From assembly GCA_943788875.1 (NCBI GenBank), contig CALSSA010000003.1, forward strand, positions 62,001 to 126,000: a DNA stretch of 64,000 nt, given 5' to 3'. The position numbers and the translations under genes were made by a program. The DNA is from an uncultured Pseudomonadales bacterium (GTDB lineage Bacteria; Pseudomonadota; Gammaproteobacteria; Pseudomonadales; Porticoccaceae). A model generated the notes under the pieces. It was not told where the DNA came from. It was given only the letters and a program-made list of their open reading frames with translations, and did not search any database. This document shows, in pieces, positions 17,497 to 25,618 of the stretch (position 1 is the stretch's first letter; every line of letters starts with the position of its first letter).

Positions 17497-18600
17497 ATGG
17501 CACAGACATATAAAATTGCAGTACTGGCAGGTGATGGTATCGGCCCCGAAATTACTCAGCAGGCACTGCGGGTATTGAAACTGGTTGAAGAAAAACGCGA
17601 TGTGCATTTCGACTGTCAGCATGCAGAGTTTGGCGCCAGCGCATATTTCTCCACGGGAAAGTCATTCCCGGACGCCACCAAGAAAGCCTGTGACGAAGCC
17701 GATGCGATTTTAAAAGGCCCAATCGGCCTGAGCCATGAAGAATCAGAAAAAATTCCCGTTGAAGAGCGCCCAGAGCGCGGCGCGCTGCTGCCAATGCGCC
17801 GCAGACTAAATACCTATGCCAATTTCCGTCCAATTTCCCTGCCAAAGGGTATGGCTCATTTTTCGCCGTTAAAAGCGGAAGTTGTGGGTGAAGGCATTGA
17901 TATTCTGCTGGTACGAGAACTGGTCGGCGGGCTGTACTTCGGTGGTAAAGAGCGCGGTGAGACCGAGGAGGGACTGCGCTACGTTAAAGAAACTCTGGAA
18001 TATGACGAGCAACAAATTCGTCAAATTCTGATCATCGCTTTTCAAGAGGCAATGAAGCGCAAGAAAGTGCTGCACAATATTCACAAAAGCAATGTATTGA
18101 TTTCCTCGGTACTGTGGAATGAAGTGCTGGAGGAAGTGGCTGTGGACTATCCCGAAGTGAACGTCATTCATATGCTCGTTGATGCCGCAGCCACCCATCT
18201 TTGCCTGAATCCCTGCCAGTTTGACGTGATGGTGATGGAAAACATGTTTGGCGATATTCTCAGCGATCAGGGCGGCGGTATTTTGGGCTCTCTGGGCCTG
18301 ATGCCGTCTGCCTGCATGGGTCCGGACAAAGCCTATTACGAGCCTTCCCATGGATCTGCACCGGATATCGCCGGTAAAAATCTGGCTAATCCCTATTCCA
18401 TGATTGGCTCTGTCGCCTTGATGCTGGATATGAGCTTTGGCATGGCCGACGAAGCCAAGGCTGTTTGGCAGGCCATGCAAAGCGTGTTTGAAGCTGGCTT
18501 CTCTACCGGTGATCTGTCACAGGCCGGATCGGATATTACGCTGCTAAGCACCACAGAGTTCGGTGACAAAGTAATGGCTGCACTGCAGGACCTTTTATAA
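17497..18600 (+). CDS. Isopropylmalate/isocitrate dehydrogenase-family beta-decarboxylating enzyme
   Basis: A 367-residue NAD-dependent decarboxylating dehydrogenase close to 3-isopropylmalate dehydrogenase. It has the [11 protein letters not shown] start, the substrate arginines in [13 protein letters not shown] (100-111), GGLYFGGKE, lysine K197 (HKSNV), metal aspartates D229, D253 and D257 ([11 protein letters not shown]), and the NAD loop [14 protein letters not shown]. The usual VDNAA of LeuB is VDAAA here (A230), and HKSNV replaces the usual DKANV. No leuA, leuC or leuD is nearby. It may therefore act on a different 2-hydroxy-3-carboxy acid. Orthologous leuB elsewhere in the genome would settle this. 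Confidence 0.85.
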   Translation: MAQTYKIAVLAGDGIGPEITQQALRVLKLVEEKRDVHFDCQHAEFGASAYFSTGKSFPDATKKACDEADAILKGPIGLSHEESEKIPVEERPERGALLPMRRRLNTYANFRPISLPKGMAHFSPLKAEVVGEGIDILLVRELVGGLYFGGKERGETEEGLRYVKETLEYDEQQIRQILIIAFQEAMKRKKVLHNIHKSNVLISSVLWNEVLEEVAVDYPEVNVIHMLVDAAATHLCLNPCQFDVMVMENMFGDILSDQGGGILGSLGLMPSACMGPDKAYYEPSHGSAPDIAGKNLANPYSMIGSVALMLDMSFGMADEAKAVWQAMQSVFEAGFSTGDLSQAGSDITLLSTTEFGDKVMAALQDLL

Positions 18601-18615
18601 CTCAAAGAACCGGGA

Positions 18616-19509
18616 TCAGGGCTGTCCGCTGGCGGCCTTGATCAAGTCCTCCATTGCCTTAGCTGCCACCGACAACTCCTGTTGTCGGCGAGTGATGACT
18701 CCCAACTCATGGGTAATAACAGGGGAAGCAATAGCACGACATTGCAGCCCCATCTCTTCCATTTGCCCGCGGCTGGTGCTCGGCACCACGCTCAACCCTA
18801 ACCCTTCGCTGACCATACGCCCTATGCTAACCAGTTGATGGGACTCAAATGCCGGTGTTAGTACCAAACCATCTGCTGCCAGAGCCTGATCAATCAATGC
18901 CCTGGCTCCTGCTGGTCGCTGCAGACTGATATGGGGGTAGGCCAGCACATCGGCCCAACGTAGATTCTGCTTGGTCAGCAGCCTGTGGCCGGCTGGTAAA
19001 ATCGCGATAAAACGATCTCTAAATAATGGCTGGAAATGCAGATCCGGAGCATCCCCGGGATCAAAGGTAATACCCAGTTCACAGCGCTCCTCCCTGACCA
19101 TTTCCACTACATTTTCAGCAACCACATCATGCACAGTCACATGAATATCCGGATATTGACGATGAAAACCCGCCAGTATTTTTGGTAGCAGATTGGTGGT
19201 GTAGGTAGGCATTGCCGCTATATCCAGTTTGCCCCGACGCAGTGCAAAGTGGTTGCGCACGTCCTGCAGCGATTGCTCCCAATCTGAGAGCAATCGGCGT
19301 GCTACGGGATAAAAGGCTTTGCCCTCCGGTGTCAACGACACCGACCTAGTAGTGCGAGCCAGCAATTTTCCACCCAGAGCCTGCTCGAGATTTTTAATCG
19401 CGATACTCAGTGCTGGCTGGGACAGATGTAACTGAATCGCCGCCTCGGCAAAACTGCCTGTTCGGGCTACGGTACTAAAGGCAATTACCTGATTTATCGG
19501 TATAGACAT
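18616..19509 (-). CDS. LysR-family transcriptional regulator
   Basis: A 297-residue LysR-type regulator. The N-terminal winged helix is complete (INQVIAFSTVARTGSFAEAAIQLHLSQPALSIAIKNLEQALG), followed by the linker and a two-lobed effector domain. I use the ATG at 19509, which gives the normal LysR N-terminus; the frame extends to 19599 without family similarity. It is divergent from the CoA-transferase pair, the standard LysR arrangement, and probably controls it in response to an acid or its CoA ester. The intergenic dyad at 19568-19582 contains a T-N11-A core. Confidence 0.95.
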   Translation of the reverse strand: MSIPINQVIAFSTVARTGSFAEAAIQLHLSQPALSIAIKNLEQALGGKLLARTTRSVSLTPEGKAFYPVARRLLSDWEQSLQDVRNHFALRRGKLDIAAMPTYTTNLLPKILAGFHRQYPDIHVTVHDVVAENVVEMVREERCELGITFDPGDAPDLHFQPLFRDRFIAILPAGHRLLTKQNLRWADVLAYPHISLQRPAGARALIDQALAADGLVLTPAFESHQLVSIGRMVSEGLGLSVVPSTSRGQMEEMGLQCRAIASPVITHELGVITRRQQELSVAAKAMEDLIKAASGQP

Positions 19510-19567
19510 TAATAGCTTACTTTTATTAATTGTTTTAAATTTACAATTTGTTAAATATAAAGATTTC

Positions 19568-19582
19568 TTGCACTCTGTGCAA
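19568..19582. promoter_or_regulatory. LysR-type operator in the scoA/lysR gap
   Basis: TTGCAC-TCT-GTGCAA is a perfect dyad with 6-bp arms and contains the T-N11-A core expected for LysR regulators. It lies 38 nt before the scoA start and about 60 nt from the regulator start, where an autoregulatory recognition site would be expected. Seen in sequence; function inferred. Confidence 0.55.
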
Positions 19583-19620
19583 TTCATACTCAAAAGCAAA
19601 CTAAACAGCAGGAGATTACT

Positions 19621-20322
19621 GTGTCCGGATTTGACAAGGTGGTAACCAGTTATGAAGAGGCCCTGAAAGGCCTAGAAGATAATATGACAATCATTTCCGG
19701 GGGGTTCGGGCTGTGCGGAATACCGGAAAACTTGATCAAAGAAATTAAACGCAGAGGTACCAAAGGATTGACCATTGCCTCCAATAATGCCGGTACAGAT
19801 GGTCATGGGCTAGGCCTGCTGCTTGAAGACAAGCAGATCAAAAAGATGATCTCATCCTATGTCGGCGAAAATGCTCTTTTCGAAGCGCAGCTAATGAGCG
19901 GAGAACTGGAAGTCGAGCTAACACCGCAAGGCACCTTGGCTGAGAAAATGCGCGCTGGCGGTGCCGGCATTCCCGCTTTTTACACTGCCACCGGCTATGG
20001 CACGCCAGTGGGCGAAGGCAAGGAAGTGCGTGAATTTGACGGCCGTCACTATATTCTCGAAGAAGCTCTGAGCGGTGATTTTTCGATCGCTAAGGCCTGG
20101 AAAGCAGATCGCCATGGCAATCTGATGTTTCGCAAGACAGCTCGCAACTTTAATCCTTCCGCAATCACCGCTGGCAAGATAGCTGTAGTTGAGGTGGAGG
20201 AAATAGTTGAAGTCGGCGAACTGGATCCAGATGAAATACATCTGCCAGGCATCTATGTCAATCGCCTGATTAAAGGAACATTTGAGAAAACCATTGAACA
20301 GCGCACCGTGCGCAGCGCATAA
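19621..20322 (+). CDS. scoA: 3-oxoacid CoA-transferase subunit A
   Basis: A 233-residue alpha subunit of a family I CoA-transferase, which moves CoA between succinyl-CoA (or acetyl-CoA) and a 3-oxoacid. The glycine-rich [13 protein letters not shown] motif near residue 27, [26 protein letters not shown] and [22 protein letters not shown] are all family blocks. The start is GTG behind AGGAG. It is 12 nt before subunit B. Together with the AtoE-type transporter and thiolase it supports use of acetoacetate-like acids. Sco and Ato types cannot be separated with certainty by eye. Confidence 0.95.
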   Translation: MSGFDKVVTSYEEALKGLEDNMTIISGGFGLCGIPENLIKEIKRRGTKGLTIASNNAGTDGHGLGLLLEDKQIKKMISSYVGENALFEAQLMSGELEVELTPQGTLAEKMRAGGAGIPAFYTATGYGTPVGEGKEVREFDGRHYILEEALSGDFSIAKAWKADRHGNLMFRKTARNFNPSAITAGKIAVVEVEEIVEVGELDPDEIHLPGIYVNRLIKGTFEKTIEQRTVRSA

Positions 20323-20334
20323 GGAGAATTAGAT

Positions 20335-20991
20335 ATGGCTTTAACTCGAGATCAGCTAGCTCAAAGGGTCGCTCAGGAATTTGAAGACGGCTACTACGTT
20401 AACCTTGGAATAGGTATCCCAACATTGGCGGCTAATTTTATCCCCGACGATATGGAGGTCATGCTGCAATCCGAAAATGGTCTGTTGGGAATGGGGCCCT
20501 TTCCTCTGGATGGAGAGGTCGATGCAGACCTGATCAATGCCGGCAAGCAAACGGTCACCATGGTTGAAGGTGCCTCAATATTTTCTTCCGCTGAGTCTTT
20601 CGCGATGATTCGCGGCGGCCATGTGGATTTGACTGTACTTGGTGCCTTTGAGGTAGATTGTCAGGGCAATATCGCCTCTTACATGATTCCCGGAAAACTC
20701 ATCAAGGGCATGGGTGGAGCGATGGATCTGGTGGCTGGCGCTGATAATATTATTGTCACTATGACCCATGCATCCAAGTCCGGTGCGTCCAAGCTGCTAT
20801 CAGAATGCACATTGCCTCTAACGGGCAAGGGCTGTATCAAACGGGTGCTGACAGACCTGGCATTAATGGATATAGAAGGCGGTAAGTTTATTTTGCGGGA
20901 GCGGGCGCCGGGGGTCAGTGTTGAAGAGATCGCTAACCTGACTAGCGGGGAGTTGGTTATTCCGGATAATGTTCCGGAAATGGCTTTTTGA
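20335..20991 (+). CDS. scoB: 3-oxoacid CoA-transferase subunit B
   Basis: A 218-residue beta subunit of the same CoA-transferase. The catalytic glutamate, which carries CoA as a thioester, is E47 in QSENGLLGMGP. NLGIGIPTLAANF, SAESFAMIRGGHVD and the IPGKLIKGMGGAMDLV block follow in normal order. The ATG is preceded by AAGGAG. It forms a two-gene operon with scoA and is followed by a rho-independent terminator at 21027-21055. Confidence 0.95.
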   Translation: MALTRDQLAQRVAQEFEDGYYVNLGIGIPTLAANFIPDDMEVMLQSENGLLGMGPFPLDGEVDADLINAGKQTVTMVEGASIFSSAESFAMIRGGHVDLTVLGAFEVDCQGNIASYMIPGKLIKGMGGAMDLVAGADNIIVTMTHASKSGASKLLSECTLPLTGKGCIKRVLTDLALMDIEGGKFILRERAPGVSVEEIANLTSGELVIPDNVPEMAF

Positions 20992-21026
20992 ATGCTGAGG
21001 TTAATTTAGATAGATAACTCTCAAAT

Positions 21027-21055
21027 AGGCTGCCTGAAAGGGTGGCCTTTTATTT
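21027..21055 (+). terminator. Rho-independent terminator after scoB
   Basis: AGGCTGCC (21027-21034), a 6-nt loop TGAAAG and GGTGGCCT (21041-21048) form an 8-bp stem with two G-U pairs, followed by TTTATTT. It ends the scoA-scoB unit. The remaining ~180 nt up to the class II aldolase stop (21233) contain nothing I can identify. Confidence 0.7.
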
Positions 21056-21232
21056 GGTTGGGTAAAAGGCGGGGAATGCGCTGTTTTAGGCTTGGGGCGG
21101 GCGCAACCGAGGGAGGCCTTAAAGTTGACCCTCAGTGTTCAAAATAAAAAATTAGAAAAGTAACCTGGAATCTCAGCTTAAGGTCAGAGTTGAAGAAAAA
21201 CACACCCAATCACCCAGCAACCCAATAGATAA

Positions 21233-22015
21233 CTAAAACCGGTAATCTGACTCAGACTGATCCAGAATCAGTTTTAACTGCTCAAAATGACGACTGGCAT
21301 TATCCTCATACTGTTCCCATTGCAAAGCAGTTTTCTCCGCCACAGCCTCAGATAAAACATTGAGTGGCATTCCTGTCTGCAACGCCCTGATATAGGTTTC
21401 CGCTGAACGCTCAAAATAAAATAATCGGTCAAAAGCATCGGCCACAGAAGAGCCTAAAACCAATACTCCATGATTGCCCATAAGCATTACCTTTTTACTT
21501 GGATCACCAAGCATTGCGGCACAGCGCTCACCCTGATCAGCAAATGCCATGCCGTCAAACTCCTTATCCAACACCAGCCTGTTATGAAACTGGGCCGTAT
21601 TTTGATCGATGGCTGGCAATCTGGGATCCTCTAGACAGGCCAATACCGTGGCAAACATGGAATGGGTATGCAGCACACAGCGGGCATGGGGGCAGAGCCG
21701 ATGGATCGCGCTATGCAGACCCCAGGCAGTGGGGTCAGGTGCGTCGGGCTGGGACATAGTGTCCGAGTTATTAGCGTCCAGCAACAGCAGTTCACTGGCT
21801 TTAATCAAAGAGAAATGCCGCTGATTGGGATTGATCAAGAATTGACTGCCATCAGCATTCACTGCAACAGAAAAATGGTTAGCCACCCCTTCATGGTAGT
21901 TTAAACGCACCGCCCATCTAAAGGCCGCGGCAAGCTCTATCCGCTCAGCCTGTATAGAATCTAACATAACAATCGTCCGGTTATTTGCACAGCCCTTAAG
22001 AGTACGGCTCAGCAT
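21233..22015 (-). CDS. Class II aldolase/adducin family protein
   Basis: A protein of about 260 residues in the class II aldolase/adducin family, zinc enzymes that cleave or isomerise sugar-phosphate-like substrates. Visible blocks are GVANHFSVAV near the N-terminus, HSAIHRLCPHARCVLHTHSMFATVLA with the zinc histidines (HTH), and MLMGNHGVLVLGSSVADAFDRLFYFERSAETY with the third histidine. The ATG at 22015 has a good AGGG site; ATG 21967 and a start at 22066 overlapping the BCCT gene are alternatives. It is divergent from the BCCT transporter. The substrate is not known; many relatives are of undefined function. Confidence 0.9.
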   Translation of the reverse strand: MLSRTLKGCANNRTIVMLDSIQAERIELAAAFRWAVRLNYHEGVANHFSVAVNADGSQFLINPNQRHFSLIKASELLLLDANNSDTMSQPDAPDPTAWGLHSAIHRLCPHARCVLHTHSMFATVLACLEDPRLPAIDQNTAQFHNRLVLDKEFDGMAFADQGERCAAMLGDPSKKVMLMGNHGVLVLGSSVADAFDRLFYFERSAETYIRALQTGMPLNVLSEAVAEKTALQWEQYEDNASRHFEQLKLILDQSESDYRF

Positions 22016-22054
22016 TGTGTTACCCTGAGGTGATACTAATAACAATAATCTTCT

Positions 22055-23641
22055 ATGAGCAACCAAGCCAGCAATAAAAACAACCAGCCCGAAGTTGATT
22101 GGGCGATTTTTATCCCAGCAGTAATCATTGTGCTCGCCTGCGCCATTCCATTAATGATTTTCCCTGATACTGGAGCCCAGTTACTAGTCGAAGGCCGCAA
22201 AGCCATTATGAGCAACTTCCTGTGGCTGTATCTTTCGGTGGCTATTGCCGCCGTACTGTTTTGTCTGTGGTTGGCCTTTGGCCCCTACGCTCATGTAAAA
22301 CTAGGTGCCGCTGATGAACCACCGGAATATTCCGATGCCCATTGGGTCGCCATGATGTTTACCGCTGCCATTGGCGCCGGTGTAATAGCCTGGGGCTTTG
22401 CTGAACCGATTTATTATCTACAAACACCGCCTATGGGCATTGAAGTGGGCTCGTCCAAGTCTTTTGAATGGGCCCATATGTACCCGTTATTTCACTGGGG
22501 CATTATGGGCTGGGCGATCTATGCAGTGCCCGCCGTACCCATTGCTTATATGCTTTATGTGAAGCGTTATCACACCCTGCGTATCAGCAGCGCCTGTGAT
22601 GGCGTGCTGCCTACAAGAGGCCGCAGCCAGATTAAAACCCTTATCGATATATTTATCGTGCTGGGTATTGTTGGAGGCGTTGCCACCTCATTGGGGCTAG
22701 GCGTGCCGCTGCTGTCGGCCATGCTGGCGACATTATTTGATATTCCCGACAGTATGCTGATCAAAATGGCGGTGCTGGCATTCTGGACGGCACTGTTTGG
22801 GGCCAGTGTTTATCGCGGCCTGAAATCCGGCATTAAGGTGCTTGCCGATATCAATATTGCTCTGGCTATTATGGCTATTATCTTCGTATTAATTGCCGGG
22901 CCTGGCCTTTTTATTATGGATCTGACGGTCAATAGTATGGGCTTGATGTTTAGCAACTTTATTTCTGCAGCTACCTGGACCGACCCCATTGAAAATGGCA
23001 GCTTTCCTGAGGACTGGACTGGTTTTTACTGGGCATGGTGGCTAGCCTATACCGGCATGATCGGCCTGTTTTTTGCACGTATCTCTCGCGGTCGAACTAT
23101 CCGCCAGCTGGTTCTGGGGGTGATTGGCTGGGGCTGTTTGGGCACCTGGTTATTTATGGCCGTGATGGGTGGCTACTCCCTCTATTTAGAAACGACAGGT
23201 AGCCTTGAGGTTAAAGAGATTCTATCCACTCAGGGTATGTCCTTTGTCAATGCGCTGGTAATTGAAAGTATGCCTCTGGGTAAATTTACGCTGGCTATGT
23301 TCACGATACTGTCGATTATTTTTTATGCGACCAGTATTGATTCTGGTGCCTATGTACTGGCCAGTATCTGTGCAAAAAATTTACCTAATCATGCCGAACC
23401 AGTACGCTGGAGTCGTTTGGCATGGGCCGGGTTGCTCGCTGTTATCACGGCGGGAATTCTGCAGTCCGGCGCACTGGATACAGTAATGTCGATTACCGTA
23501 CTCAGCTCGGTCCCGCTGATACCAATTATGGTTCTACTCTGCGTGTCACTGGTGCGCTGGTTAAACCAAGACTTTGGCCATCTGGTGGGTTCCAAAGAGC
23601 TGGTAATACCAATAGAAGATCTCAACGACAGCACCCAGTGA
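22055..23641 (+). CDS. BCCT-family transporter (betaine/choline/carnitine type)
   Basis: A 528-residue secondary transporter of the BCCT family, with about twelve helices, importing quaternary ammonium or sulfonium compounds in known members. The helix-4 aromatic box is conserved as W148, W153 and Y156 (HWGIMGWAIY). The helix-8 signature reads WAWWLAYTG with ARISRGRTIR after it; the third tryptophan of the usual WWxxW box is Y332 here. The glycine stretch in helix 3 is TAAIGAGVIAWG rather than the usual GMGIG form. Substrate specificity may thus differ from betaine. Its stop codon overlaps the GTG of a secreted esterase, implying coupling. Confidence 0.93.
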   Translation: MSNQASNKNNQPEVDWAIFIPAVIIVLACAIPLMIFPDTGAQLLVEGRKAIMSNFLWLYLSVAIAAVLFCLWLAFGPYAHVKLGAADEPPEYSDAHWVAMMFTAAIGAGVIAWGFAEPIYYLQTPPMGIEVGSSKSFEWAHMYPLFHWGIMGWAIYAVPAVPIAYMLYVKRYHTLRISSACDGVLPTRGRSQIKTLIDIFIVLGIVGGVATSLGLGVPLLSAMLATLFDIPDSMLIKMAVLAFWTALFGASVYRGLKSGIKVLADINIALAIMAIIFVLIAGPGLFIMDLTVNSMGLMFSNFISAATWTDPIENGSFPEDWTGFYWAWWLAYTGMIGLFFARISRGRTIRQLVLGVIGWGCLGTWLFMAVMGGYSLYLETTGSLEVKEILSTQGMSFVNALVIESMPLGKFTLAMFTILSIIFYATSIDSGAYVLASICAKNLPNHAEPVRWSRLAWAGLLAVITAGILQSGALDTVMSITVLSSVPLIPIMVLLCVSLVRWLNQDFGHLVGSKELVIPIEDLNDSTQ

Positions 23642-24621
23642 AAATACGTCGAACCCTTTTAATACTGGTTATATTATTTGTTGGCGCCTGGGCTATCCTG
23701 CATAGTTACTCTATAGAGACAGCAGATGTTTCGAAGTCTGAATTAGCAGGCGAATATAGGGCAAACAATGTGGTGTCCAGTGGTGGTGTCGAACGCACTT
23801 TTTCCTACTATCTGCCGTCCACACTCAAAGAGGGTGCAGCTTTAATATTTGTACTCCACGGATCCATAAGCAACGGCGAAGCCATTAGGAAAATGACTGG
23901 CAATGAGTTCGATCTGCTTGCGGAGACCAACCAGTATATTCCCGTTTATGCCAATGGTTTTGAGGAGCATTGGAATGATTGCCGAGCATCGGCAGACTAC
24001 AGCGCTAATACTGAGGATATCGATGACATTGCCCACCTGGCATTTTTAATTGATCTATTTGTCCAGCGCCACCAGATAGACCCCAGCAAGGTCTTTGTAA
24101 CAGGACATTCCAACGGCGGACATATGGCCTATAAGGTGGCTCTTGAGGCACCTCAGATGATAAGAGCAGCGGCGGCCATCAGTGCTAACCTGCCCGTCGC
24201 TGAGAATTTCGACTGCGAAAAGTCAGGCATACCTGTCTCCATCGCCATATTTAATGGTACCGAAGATACAATCAATCCCTATTATGGCGGCACGGTAAGG
24301 TTAGGCACTAATGAGAGCAGAGGCCTGGTGCTTACCACTGACCAAACGACTGACTACTGGACCCAATTGGCTGGCGCCAAAATGGCATCACCTGACAAAA
24401 TTGTTGAGTACCCAGAGACCGATGGCATGCCTTACACCTCAGTGATTGCTACACATTGGGATGGCATTAATAATATCGAGGTCCGCCTATACAGACTTCA
24501 AGGCTCCGGCCATGTTATTCCATCAAAAATCTATGACTTTCCAGACTATATAGGCCCCAATGCCAGTGATATTTCAGGACCTCAGGAGATTGTGAAGTTT
24601 TTTAATCAGGTAATAGATTAA
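23638..24621 (+). CDS. Exported PHB-depolymerase/feruloyl-esterase-like hydrolase
   Basis: A 327-residue alpha/beta hydrolase of the LpqC/PHB-depolymerase (CE1-like) esterase group. The GTG at 23638 overlaps the BCCT stop and begins a signal or anchor (KIRRTLLILVILFVGAWAI), so the enzyme is exported or membrane-tethered. The oxyanion motif FVLHGSISNG near residue 71 is followed by nucleophile S158 in VTGHSNGGHMAYK. The acid is probably in FNGTEDTINPYYGG and the base histidine in GSGHVIPSK. A longer frame to 23422 lies inside the transporter gene and is not used. The pairing suggests it liberates a compound that the transporter takes up. Confidence 0.88.
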   Translation: MKIRRTLLILVILFVGAWAILHSYSIETADVSKSELAGEYRANNVVSSGGVERTFSYYLPSTLKEGAALIFVLHGSISNGEAIRKMTGNEFDLLAETNQYIPVYANGFEEHWNDCRASADYSANTEDIDDIAHLAFLIDLFVQRHQIDPSKVFVTGHSNGGHMAYKVALEAPQMIRAAAAISANLPVAENFDCEKSGIPVSIAIFNGTEDTINPYYGGTVRLGTNESRGLVLTTDQTTDYWTQLAGAKMASPDKIVEYPETDGMPYTSVIATHWDGINNIEVRLYRLQGSGHVIPSKIYDFPDYIGPNASDISGPQEIVKFFNQVID

Positions 24622-24680
24622 TATCTTTGGCAACAGTAAAAATAAGAACTGACCATTAAAACGAGTAACGGGGAGAGATC

Positions 24681-25592
24681 ATGATTGGGCTGTATATCGA
24701 GTATGAATACTGGGTGGCGGCACTACAACTGGTGCTGGCAATGCTGGGTATGGGCGCTGGCCTGCAAATCGCAGATTTTAAGAAGGTGGTGCTGCAACCC
24801 AAAGCCGCTACTGTTGGATTATTAATGCAGCTGGTGGTTGTGCCCATGATTGCCCTGAGCTTTATTATGCTGACTGATCTGCCCGCAGGCATGGTGATTG
24901 GTATTGCCATTGTGGCTGCTATCCCCGGCGGCACAGTTTCCAATATCTTTACTTTTATGGCGCGGGGCAATGTGCCTCTTTCGATCAGTATCACCGCCCT
25001 GACTTCGGTAGCCTGTCTTGTCACCACGCCGATGATTTTAGATTTTCTTATCTCCGATTATATGACCGATAGTTTTGTGATGCCGGTACAAAAAGTCGCC
25101 CTTGAAATTGGTCTTTGCCTGCTGCTGCCTCTTGCCTTGGGAATGGCTTTTTTAAAGCACTTCCCCAACTATGCCAAAGGTTTTTCGGACCTCTGTGTTA
25201 AGGGCTCACTCACCGGCATTGGCATTATTGTGATCGGCTCTCTAGGTGCTGGCAGACTCAACTTTGCCAATACATCAGGAGATGATATTGCCGTGCTCTT
25301 TGCCTTTATTATTAGCCTCACCCTAGTGGGCGTATGGATGACCAAAGGCTTTGGGCTGGCACCACAAGATAATAGAGCCATCGAAATGGAAGTGGTGGTC
25401 AGAAATGTCAATCTGGGCTTTCTACTCAAAGTATCATTGTTTCCGACAGTCGCTGGACAGAGCAATCCGGTGGCAGATATGGCCCTGTTTACCATGCTGC
25501 TCTACGGCGCATGGCAGCTTGCTACCGGAATCTTGCTGATTTTCTGGCGGCGCAAGCAACCGACCGGCCCATCATTGGCGAGTAGCGAATAA
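24681..25592 (+). CDS. Bile acid:sodium symporter (BASS) family transporter
   Basis: A 303-residue membrane protein of the BASS family with about nine or ten helices. Family features include GLQIADFKKVVLQPKAATVGLLMQLVVVPMIAL near the N-terminus, AAIPGGTVSNIFTFMARGN in the crossover region that holds sodium-binding residues, and EMEVVVRNVNLGFLLK in the second crossover. It starts behind a strong GGGGAGA ribosome site 59 nt after the esterase gene. Bacterial members carry organic acids, steroids or sulfur compounds, so the substrate cannot be named. Confidence 0.9.
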   Translation: MIGLYIEYEYWVAALQLVLAMLGMGAGLQIADFKKVVLQPKAATVGLLMQLVVVPMIALSFIMLTDLPAGMVIGIAIVAAIPGGTVSNIFTFMARGNVPLSISITALTSVACLVTTPMILDFLISDYMTDSFVMPVQKVALEIGLCLLLPLALGMAFLKHFPNYAKGFSDLCVKGSLTGIGIIVIGSLGAGRLNFANTSGDDIAVLFAFIISLTLVGVWMTKGFGLAPQDNRAIEMEVVVRNVNLGFLLKVSLFPTVAGQSNPVADMALFTMLLYGAWQLATGILLIFWRRKQPTGPSLASSE

Positions 25593-25618
25593 TACCCGTT
25601 AATCAACTCTAAGCAGGA

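Noticed and set aside
17869-18480. 203-residue open frame antisense to the isopropylmalate-dehydrogenase-like gene
   Set aside because: It lies wholly within a clearly recognisable gene, has His-rich composition typical of a reversed coding frame, and no ribosome site or family similarity.
23422-23637. Extended esterase frame inside the BCCT gene
   Set aside because: The extension reads through transporter coding sequence; the signal peptide starts at the GTG at 23638.
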